A stretch of 64,000 bases of DNA from Cellulophaga sp. F20128 (lineage in GTDB: Bacteria; Bacteroidota; Bacteroidia; Flavobacteriales; Flavobacteriaceae), in the NCBI RefSeq assembly GCF_023015805.1, contig NZ_JALKBA010000003.1, forward strand, positions 124,001-188,000, written 5' to 3'. Of the stretch, positions 53,751 through 61,093 are shown piece by piece; position 1 is the stretch's first letter; each line of letters opens with the position of its first letter. The notes below the pieces were generated by a model. The model saw only the letters and a list, made by a program, of their open reading frames with translations, did not search any database and was not told the origin of the DNA. The translations under genes were made by a program, and so were the position numbers.

Positions 53751-55205
53751 TTAGTTCAAAGGGGCTTTTTTAACAAACTCCTTTGGAAATTTGGCATTAA
53801 CTTCATCCCACCAGTCGAATAATTTTTTATACAAATGGTTTGTTATTTCAGGTAATTCTGAAGCTAAATTATGGCGCTCACCAATATCATTCTTTATGTT
53901 GTACAATTCTAGTTTGTTGTCGTCTAGAAAAATAATAAGCTTGTAGTCTCCGTCGCGGATGGCACTACTAGGGCCTCCTTTTTGATTGGAACGATGTGGG
54001 TAGTGGTAATAAGTGACATCGTGTACCTTTTTAGATTCATTTTTAAGTAGCGGTACTAAACTTTTTCCATCCATATGCAAATCTGGACGAAGTGGTTGCC
54101 CTGTCATTTCAAGGATGGTTGGGTAAAAATCCATACTTGTAATTACAGCATCAGACACTGTTCCTGGTTGTATTGTTCCTGGCCATTTAATTATTGCAGG
54201 TTCTCTAATTCCTCCTTCGTACAACCAACCTTTTCCAGCTCTCAATGGAGCATTAGAGGTGGGTGTCCCTTCAGACGTAGATAAGCCTCCATTGTCGGCG
54301 AAAAATATAACAACCGTATTGTCGGCTATTTTCTTGTCCTTAAGTTTATTAAGAATTTTGCCTACGGCCATATCCATAGATTCTACCATAGCAGCATAAG
54401 TAGGATGATCTTGTGTTGTTCTATAGGTGAATGGTTTTCCTCCATTGTCTTCTTCCGCAAATCGTTGTTGATCCGTAAGACCTAATTTCTCCTTCTTTTT
54501 AGTGTATTTTGCAACTCTATCAGCAGGAGCGTCAAACGGAGCGTGTACTGAGTACAATGAGAAATAAAGTAGGAATGGGTTTTTATCGTTTTTGTCAATA
54601 AAATTAACGGCTTCATTAGCCAGTCGGTCTGTCATATATTCACCCTCAGGACCGTTTTCTAGGTTTGGTATATTCCAAGGTGAAAAGTATTTGTTTTTAA
54701 TATAAAGTCCCCCCCTAAAATGGCCAGCGATATTAATATCAAAACCTTGCTTGTTGGGCCAAAATTTTTCTTCACCTGCCACATTATTTAAATGCCATTT
54801 ACCTAAGAAGATTGTTTTGTACCCCGCTTCTTGTAACACTTCAGGGAATAAAACTTCTTCAAGCGGTAAATTTCTTTCGTAATCTGGGTTTCCAGGACCT
54901 CCAATCCATTGGGTAAGATTAATTCTAGCTGGGTTTTTACCTGTTAAAATAGAAGCTCTAGCTGGGGAGCAAATGGGAGATGCAACATAAGCCTGCGTAA
55001 AACGAACACCTTCTTTTGCCAATTGGTCAATATTTGGGGTTTCGTAAAAAGAACTACCATTGGCACCGATATCCATCCAACCTAAATCATCTACTAAGAT
55101 GAAAACTACATTCGGGTTTTTTGTGTCTTGAGCAGATAGACTAAAGCAAAATAAGGCTACTACTGCAAATAAGGATACTTTTTTAGAAATTTGATGAAAT
55201 TGCAT
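53751..55205 (-). CDS. S1-family sulfatase, secreted
   Basis: A 484-residue sulfatase with a non-lipoprotein signal (FSLSAQ), so probably soluble in the periplasm or surface-released. PNVVFILVDDLGWMDIGANG opens the active site, and the formylglycine cysteine is C79 in CSPAR followed by ASILTG. FLGKWHLN, YSVHAPF, FFADNGG and GWLYEGGIREPAIIKWPG are typical of the arylsulfatase A-like group widespread in marine Bacteroidota. It is 44 bases before the triple-hydrolase gene. An AGTACA core and an ATACAGTAC segment lie 24-35 bases upstream of its start. Confidence 0.94.
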   Translation of the reverse strand: MQFHQISKKVSLFAVVALFCFSLSAQDTKNPNVVFILVDDLGWMDIGANGSSFYETPNIDQLAKEGVRFTQAYVASPICSPARASILTGKNPARINLTQWIGGPGNPDYERNLPLEEVLFPEVLQEAGYKTIFLGKWHLNNVAGEEKFWPNKQGFDINIAGHFRGGLYIKNKYFSPWNIPNLENGPEGEYMTDRLANEAVNFIDKNDKNPFLLYFSLYSVHAPFDAPADRVAKYTKKKEKLGLTDQQRFAEEDNGGKPFTYRTTQDHPTYAAMVESMDMAVGKILNKLKDKKIADNTVVIFFADNGGLSTSEGTPTSNAPLRAGKGWLYEGGIREPAIIKWPGTIQPGTVSDAVITSMDFYPTILEMTGQPLRPDLHMDGKSLVPLLKNESKKVHDVTYYHYPHRSNQKGGPSSAIRDGDYKLIIFLDDNKLELYNIKNDIGERHNLASELPEITNHLYKKLFDWWDEVNAKFPKEFVKKAPLN

Positions 55206-55228
55206 ATATAATATTTTCCGGATTATTT

Positions 55229-55240
55229 TGTACTGTATAA
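55229..55240. promoter_or_regulatory. AGTACA-type motif upstream of the sulfatase at 53751-55205
   Basis: TGTACT at 55229-55234 (AGTACA on the minus strand) followed by GTATAA. It lies within a T-C-C-G-G-A-T-T-A-T-T-T-T-G-T-A context that resembles 24556-24572. The function is inferred only from recurrence. Confidence 0.3.
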
Positions 55241-55326
55241 AAGACGATTAGTAAAGGGTGTTACCCTATGTTGACGAGTAAAAGAATTATAATTTTCTGT
55301 ATCTGTTCTGGTTGGTTATTTAATTT

Positions 55327-56886
55327 TTAAAATTCATTCTGAAGTTGTTCCGAAAGTTCTTGTAATGCTTTTGAATTTTCTGGGTTATGCGCTATATTAT
55401 TATTTTCTTGTGGATCAGTGTAATGATTGTAAAGTTCGCTAGTTAGGTAGGCACCTTTCTTTTTTAATTCTTTATTCCAATCATACCATTCTATATATCG
55501 GTATTGATCTGTTTTAACGGAATAACCCATTCTTTCCTTTTTTCGTGTTTCTGCGGCACCAAATCTTCCCAATAGGTATTGGCTATACACGGCAGTTTTC
55601 CAGCTTGTATCTGGGTTTTCTAATAAGGGAACAAAACTTTTGCCTTGTAGATGATCAGGCACAGCTAAACCTGCCATTTCACAAAGGGAAGGGTAGATGT
55701 CTATCAGTTCTGTAAGAGCATTACTTTTTCTGCCTTTTGCTTTTACCTTTGCGCCACTTATAATCATAGGAACATGTGCGTCTATGTCGTAGTTAGACAT
55801 TTTGCTCCATCCGTTGTGTTCTCCCAGTTTATAGCCATGGTCACCCCAAAGGACAATAATGGTGTTATCCATCAGGTTTAATCGTTCTAATTCGTCAATC
55901 AATTTTCCAATTTGTGCATCTGTATAGGATACACTTGCGTAATAACCATGCTTTAATTCGCGTTGTCTATTTTCGTCCCAAGGCCCTTCATGTGGTTTTG
56001 TTAAATCATGGCTGTCGTCATAATTTCTAAGTTCTTGGTCGCCATGTACGGCAAATTCAGGGCTGCCAACTGGAACAAATTGGTTGGTAGCCAAGGGAAT
56101 AGAATCTCTAGTGTATAAATCCCAGTATTTTTTGGGAGCATTAAAAGGTAGGTGTGGTTTATAGTAACCCACAGATAAAAAGAAAGGTTCCTTTTGTGTG
56201 GCAAGTTTTTGCAACCTTTTTATAGCATAGGAAGTTTGAGCGCCATCATAATAAGCATCGTCGTCTACCTCTGCACTTTCTACGGCATTTGCTTTTAAGT
56301 ACCATTGGCCCAAAGGATCTATTCTGTTTTTGCCCTCAGCTATTAATTTTTGTTTTTTATTTTCAAGAATTTCAAGATTTACGGCATCTGCGTATACGGC
56401 ATCTGGGTCATATGGGAAACCTTTAAGATGTGGTCTTTCTGTCCAGGATATAGAATCAGGGATGTCATTATGAAATGTTTTTCCGATTCCTATTGTTGTA
56501 TAACCATTTTGTTTAAAATATTGGGGAAGCGTTACTACATCAGGTAGATTGTCTCTAAATTTTGTGGCTAAGTCCCAAACCTGAATTGAGTCTGGCCGTA
56601 ATCCTGTAAGTAAGCTTGCTCTAGACGGGTTACAAACGGCTTGTTGGCAGTAGGTTCTAGAGAAAACTACACCTTGTGTGGCTAGTCGGTCTATGTTTGG
56701 TGTTTTTATAAAGTCGTTTCCATAACATCCCAATTCTGGACGTAAATCATCAACTGGGATAAAAAGTATATTTGGAGGGGTTTGAGCTACAATTTTTTCT
56801 TTAGTATTATCCGATTTGCAAGAAAAAATAAGGACAAGCGAAAAAATTAAAACGAAACTCCTAAGTGTATTACTATTAAACTCCAT
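55327..56886 (-). CDS. S1-family sulfatase, iduronate-2-sulfatase-like lipoprotein
   Basis: A 519-residue sulfatase. The ATG at 56886 (MEFNSNTLRSF) is preferred to one 111 bases upstream because it places the lipobox IFSC at residue 23. PNILFIPVDDLRPELGCYG and C85 in CNPSR, then ASLLTGLRPDSIQVWDL, are hallmarks of iduronate-2-sulfatase-like enzymes; GIGKTFHND, SVGYYKPHLPFNAPKKYWDLY and LWGDHGYKLGEHNGWSKM fit the same group. It is the first gene of the long minus-strand run. A 2-sulfated uronic acid or deoxyhexose is therefore a candidate substrate; relatives differ widely in specificity. Confidence 0.94.
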   Translation of the reverse strand: MEFNSNTLRSFVLIFSLVLIFSCKSDNTKEKIVAQTPPNILFIPVDDLRPELGCYGNDFIKTPNIDRLATQGVVFSRTYCQQAVCNPSRASLLTGLRPDSIQVWDLATKFRDNLPDVVTLPQYFKQNGYTTIGIGKTFHNDIPDSISWTERPHLKGFPYDPDAVYADAVNLEILENKKQKLIAEGKNRIDPLGQWYLKANAVESAEVDDDAYYDGAQTSYAIKRLQKLATQKEPFFLSVGYYKPHLPFNAPKKYWDLYTRDSIPLATNQFVPVGSPEFAVHGDQELRNYDDSHDLTKPHEGPWDENRQRELKHGYYASVSYTDAQIGKLIDELERLNLMDNTIIVLWGDHGYKLGEHNGWSKMSNYDIDAHVPMIISGAKVKAKGRKSNALTELIDIYPSLCEMAGLAVPDHLQGKSFVPLLENPDTSWKTAVYSQYLLGRFGAAETRKKERMGYSVKTDQYRYIEWYDWNKELKKKGAYLTSELYNHYTDPQENNNIAHNPENSKALQELSEQLQNEF

Positions 56887-57246
56887 ATGTGTTGTTTTTG
56901 TGCTAGCTAAATGTTTTATGTTAAGGGTGAAAATTAAAAAAACACAAGACTTTTTAAAAATATGTTTAAAAGTATATTTTTTTATTGATTTTATCAAAAT
57001 GATGGGCTATTAATTATTATTTTATTTTTTTAATTAAAAAATAACTAATTTTTAATATACTGATTATTAGTACAATACAGTAATTTGTTCTTCCCAACTA
57101 AAAATTTGTATATATATGAAAGTTATTTTAATATCTTTATGGCGAATAATAGTCTTTATTACGAGTGTTGTTTTTGGTATAATGATCTAAAGTGTATAAA
57201 TAGATTTAATTAAGAGTTTTGGTAACATAGTATATTGATACGAATT
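56887..57246. other. 360-base divergent promoter region between two sulfatase genes
   Basis: Very AT-rich DNA between divergent sulfatase starts. It contains AGTACA at 57069-57074, within TTAGTACAATACAGTAA, an imperfect dyad. It probably holds the promoters of the long minus-strand run and of the plus-strand sulfatase. No small gene or RNA was recognised. Confidence 0.45.
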
Positions 57247-58872
57247 ATGAGGTTTAGGAAAAATAATACATCATTAGTTTTTAATAGAGCGTTCTTTTTT
57301 ATTTTGATCGTAATTTTAAGTGGTGGATGTTCAGGTTTGGTGAAAGATAAAAAGAAAGGTGATGATCAGGCGTTGACTGTCCAAAAACCAAATGTGATCT
57401 TTATTTATGCTGACGACTTGGGTAGAGGTTTGCTTTCTGTGGAAGGTCAGCAAATTATTAAAACTCCCAACATTGATAAACTAGCAAAAGAAGGAATGCG
57501 TTTTGAAAATGCATACGGCAGTATGTTTTGTGCACCAGCGAGGGCTAGCCTTATTACGGGTTATCATGATGCCCATGGTGATAAGTGGAAGATTACTGGT
57601 GGTGGGGCTTATAAAAATATATCATCGGGTAGATTTACTCAAAAAGAAATTGAGGATAAGTTGAATGCTCAAATTGGTGAAGTTCCTAAAGAAGAAGTGT
57701 TTTTAGCAGAAGTTATGAAGAGTGCCGGCTATGTAACAGGGGAGGTTGGAAAATTAGAATGGGGATTTTCTACTACTGATAAACAAATGAAAAGACATGG
57801 TTGGGATTATTATTATGGCTTTTTAGATCACGTAAGATGTCATGGGTTTTATCCTGCCTTTTTATTTGAAAATGGTACTATGGTGAACATAGCCGGAAAT
57901 ACTAGAAGTGATAGTGGTAAGAGTATAGAGTTGGAAACTGAAGAAACCTATAAGAAAAGGTGGGATATGGAAGGGAAAACAACCTATTCTCAAAATATCT
58001 TCTTAGAAAAAATAGTAGGCTTTATTCGCGAGAATAAAGATCGACCATTTTTTCTGTACCATCCTACACAGTTGCCTCATGGGCCGGTTTCAATTCCAGA
58101 AGTCCATAGTGATTTTGTACATGATAATAGGTTAACTCAGATTGAAAAAGAATACGCTTCAATGGTACGGATGCTAGACGACCATGTTGGAGTAATCATG
58201 CAAGAGCTGAAAGATTTAGGTATTGATGACAATACTATGGTGGTTTTTGGATCAGATAATGGGCACGAGATATACTATACCCAAGAAGGTAGGGTGTTGA
58301 AGCCTGTGAGAAATATGGAAACCGGTGAGTTTTTTGATGATGTAGAGACCAAGTATTACAGTGATATTGGAGGAGATGTTTTTGATGGTAATGATGGTAT
58401 GGCCGGTGTTAAAAGAAGCAATTGGGAAGGTGGTGTTAGAGTGCCATTAATTGTTAGATGGCCAGGGAAAATAAAAGCAGATGTTACTTCTGAAGCTTTG
58501 GTTGCCAATTATGATTTTATGGCAACTCTGGCCGATTTGGTTGGCTATGATTTGCCAAGTAATAAAGATGGTTTGTCTTATTTGCCAGAATTACTAGGAC
58601 AAAAAGAAGCTGGGCATCAATATGTGGTTTATGCGTCATTTTTTGGTCCGGCAATAGTTGCAAAGGATGGATGGAAACTTAGATATTTTGCGGAAAAAGA
58701 TATTTATCAGTTGTATTACTTACCTAATGATTATAAAGAGAAGCATAATGTATTAGCGAGTAATCCTGAGAAGGCGGAAGAATTAAAGCGGCTATTAATT
58801 ATGGAATGTGATGGAGATATTAAAAATGGCAGGTTTGCCGTTAGAACATCCATCTTGAAAGGCATAAAATAA
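57247..58872 (+). CDS. S1-family sulfatase, lipoprotein
   Basis: Putative sulfatase of 541 residues from the ATG at 57247; an in-frame TTG at 57235 is less likely. Lipobox SGGC at cysteine 28. PNVIFIYADDLGRGLLSVEG starts the site; the formylglycine cysteine is C95 in CAPAR followed by ASLITG. The segment after it contains inserts (GKWHLG is replaced by GEVGKLEWGF), then HPTQLPHGPV and FGSDNGHEIYY, and SNWEGGVRVPLIVRWPG near residue 395. The gene stands alone between a divergent promoter region and the ECF sigma gene, so it may be regulated with either neighbour. Confidence 0.93.
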   Translation: MRFRKNNTSLVFNRAFFFILIVILSGGCSGLVKDKKKGDDQALTVQKPNVIFIYADDLGRGLLSVEGQQIIKTPNIDKLAKEGMRFENAYGSMFCAPARASLITGYHDAHGDKWKITGGGAYKNISSGRFTQKEIEDKLNAQIGEVPKEEVFLAEVMKSAGYVTGEVGKLEWGFSTTDKQMKRHGWDYYYGFLDHVRCHGFYPAFLFENGTMVNIAGNTRSDSGKSIELETEETYKKRWDMEGKTTYSQNIFLEKIVGFIRENKDRPFFLYHPTQLPHGPVSIPEVHSDFVHDNRLTQIEKEYASMVRMLDDHVGVIMQELKDLGIDDNTMVVFGSDNGHEIYYTQEGRVLKPVRNMETGEFFDDVETKYYSDIGGDVFDGNDGMAGVKRSNWEGGVRVPLIVRWPGKIKADVTSEALVANYDFMATLADLVGYDLPSNKDGLSYLPELLGQKEAGHQYVVYASFFGPAIVAKDGWKLRYFAEKDIYQLYYLPNDYKEKHNVLASNPEKAEELKRLLIMECDGDIKNGRFAVRTSILKGIK

Positions 58873-58999
58873 TGTCAGAATTTTTAGAAAATGCATGTGA
58901 CGGGAAACATTAGATGAATGTTGTTGATATGGGTTTTTAATGCGCTAACCTCAAAACCCCATACTTGTAAGCGTAAGTGTTATTAAAACTAAATTTAAA

Positions 59000-59596
59000 A
59001 TGGTAGTCAAAGAATTTACTTCAGATGATTTTTTAATCTCTGAACTACAGAAAAGTAACGAAGCTGCTTTTGATTATTTGTTTCGTAAATATTACAAAGG
59101 ACTTTGTGTTAACGCAAAAAGTTATGTGCATGATATGGATAAAGCTCAAAGTTTGGTTCAAGATTGCTTTGTTAAATTATGGTCCTCCAGGGAGAACATC
59201 TGTGAAATAAGCAACCTATCGGCTTATTTAGCGTTTATGGTACGCAACAGATGTATAGATCACATTCGTAAAACGAGAGCCCAAGAAAATGTTTACGAAA
59301 AATTAGAAAAAAAGGAAGCGGTGTCAAATACTGATGAACACTTGCTGCATAGTGAATTTGAAGAGAAGTTGAGATGTGCAATTTCGGTTTTGCCAAAAAG
59401 AAGCAAGTTGGCCTTTGAATATAGTAGGTTTGAAAATCTTACCTATAAAGAAATAGGAGATAAAATGGATATTTCAGGAAAAGCAGTTGAGGCGCTGGTT
59501 AGTAGGGCGTTGCGCTTATTGCGGAATGATTTAAATGGCTATTTTTATACTGTTACCATCGGATTGTTGGTCTTGTGTAAATTCTTTCAGGCCTAG
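59000..59596 (+). CDS. ECF-type RNA polymerase sigma factor
   Basis: A 198-residue sigma-70 family ECF protein of the Bacteroidota SusC/FecR-linked group. Region 2 (AFDYLFRKYYKGLCVNAKSY, AQSLVQDCFVKLWSSR) and region 4 (LPKRSKLAFEYSRFENLTY, KEIGDKMDISGKAVEALVSRAL) are clear. The last 18 residues are hydrophobic (TIGLLVLCKFF), a feature seen in some members of the group. Expected role: activation of the downstream SusC/SusD operon when FecR releases it after glycan transport. It is followed by a 298-base gap and then the FecR gene. Confidence 0.93.
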   Translation: MVVKEFTSDDFLISELQKSNEAAFDYLFRKYYKGLCVNAKSYVHDMDKAQSLVQDCFVKLWSSRENICEISNLSAYLAFMVRNRCIDHIRKTRAQENVYEKLEKKEAVSNTDEHLLHSEFEEKLRCAISVLPKRSKLAFEYSRFENLTYKEIGDKMDISGKAVEALVSRALRLLRNDLNGYFYTVTIGLLVLCKFFQA

Positions 59597-59894
59597 GATT
59601 TAGGTTGTAATTCACATAGTTTTCCTTTCCTTTTATAATCTATTTTATAAGTTACCTTAAATGGTTATACAGATGAACAAGCAATACTTATAATCTTGTC
59701 ATTCCCTTTATAAAGGCGTTTTAGTTCAAATCCTCTCGTTTAGAAAACTTTCTAATTAATAGTCCTTTTGTAGAGGTTTGTACCTTCAATTCTATGAAAA
59801 ATGGAATAAATATGTTAAAATTTAAAATAATTTTAAGAAGCACATAGGGTGTGTCTGGGTGAGATACGTCTACTAGTTAAAGAAGTCATTTATT

Positions 59895-60947
59895 GTGAAG
59901 AAAAAAGAGATTCAACGTTTAATTGCCAAGTCATTTGATGGCACCTTAACTGCGTCAGAAAAAGTGTTTTTGGATGGTTGGCTATTAGACTCCATAGAAA
60001 ACGAGAAAAAGTATGAAGAGTACACGGAATTATGGAAAAAAACAGAATCCTTAGCTTTAATAGAAGCTATTAATGTGGAATCTTCGCTTGTAGCAACAAA
60101 AAAGAGAATTAATAAAAATAGAACCCAGCGAAAAGTTCTTTTTTATGCAGGCCGCTTGGCAGCAGTTTTAATTTTGGCAATATTTCTGTCATTTACATTG
60201 AATTACTTCGTTGGAGATGATGTTGTAGGTAGTGCTGAAAAGGAAATAGTGTACCAAGAAGTACGGGCCGCATATGGAACTAAAACCAAATTTGTTTTAA
60301 ATGATAGTACAGTTGTTTGGCTTAACTCGGGAAGTACACTTCGTTTTCCAATTTCTTTTGAAGGTATGGATGAGCGAAAAGTAGCATTGGAAGGGGAGGC
60401 GTATTTTGAAGTAACAAAGAATGTAAATAAGCCATTTATTGTAGATACCAAAAAATTAGATGTAAAAGTATATGGCACTTCTTTTAATGTGAATGCATAT
60501 GACGATTATAATTCATTGTTAGTTGTATTGGTTGAAGGTAAAGTGAGTTTACTTCAAGATGGAAATGACGGACAAAAAGAAGTTATGGTATTGCGACCAA
60601 ATGATGTTGTATCCTATGATGTGGATTCTGAAATACTAAGGCGTTCAAGAGATTCGAGATTAGAAAAGTACACGGCTTGGAAAGAGGGTTCCATTTTATT
60701 TTATAATGATCCAATTGATGCTGTCATCAAGCGATTGGAAAAATGGTATAATATTGAAATTCAAATTGAAGATGCGGCATTAAAAGAGTATCGGTTTACG
60801 GCCACCTTTAATAATGAATCCTTAGAACAAGTTTTAGAATTATTGAGTTTATCATCGGCAATGGACTATGAAATTGTGATGTCTGAAAACCAAAGCAATG
60901 ATGATAGCGGCAAACGAAAAATTCTGTTACGAACCAAAAATAACTAA
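59895..60947 (+). CDS. FecR-family anti-sigma factor
   Basis: A 350-residue single-pass inner-membrane regulator. Residues 1-80 form the cytoplasmic sigma-binding part (KKKEIQRLIAKSFDGTLTASEK), one transmembrane helix lies at about 84-105, and residues about 115-350 are the periplasmic FecR domain: TVWLNSGSTLRFP, LEGEAYFEV, KLDVKVYGTSFNVNAY, VLVEGKVSL, and a C-terminal DUF4974 half (AWKEGSILFYNDPIDAVIKRLEKWYNI). The only start near the expected N-terminus is GTG at 59895. It would pass a signal from the STN domain of the next-door SusC to the ECF sigma factor. Confidence 0.93.
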   Translation: MKKKEIQRLIAKSFDGTLTASEKVFLDGWLLDSIENEKKYEEYTELWKKTESLALIEAINVESSLVATKKRINKNRTQRKVLFYAGRLAAVLILAIFLSFTLNYFVGDDVVGSAEKEIVYQEVRAAYGTKTKFVLNDSTVVWLNSGSTLRFPISFEGMDERKVALEGEAYFEVTKNVNKPFIVDTKKLDVKVYGTSFNVNAYDDYNSLLVVLVEGKVSLLQDGNDGQKEVMVLRPNDVVSYDVDSEILRRSRDSRLEKYTAWKEGSILFYNDPIDAVIKRLEKWYNIEIQIEDAALKEYRFTATFNNESLEQVLELLSLSSAMDYEIVMSENQSNDDSGKRKILLRTKNN

Positions 60948-61093
60948 CCTCAATGTGTAACTAATAGTAATGCGAATGAAGAAAAACTAGAATAAATAAA
61001 AACAGGAAAGTGTTGGAGCACTTCCCTGAATGTTTAAACCTGACGTATGAAATCAGGGAATTAATTAGTATTAACAAATACCATATCAAAATT

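Noticed and set aside
34640-56886. A complete ulvan utilisation locus
   Set aside because: No ulvan lyase (PL24, PL25, PL28) or GH105 is visible. Sulfatases, GH78 and rhamnose genes alone do not establish ulvan.
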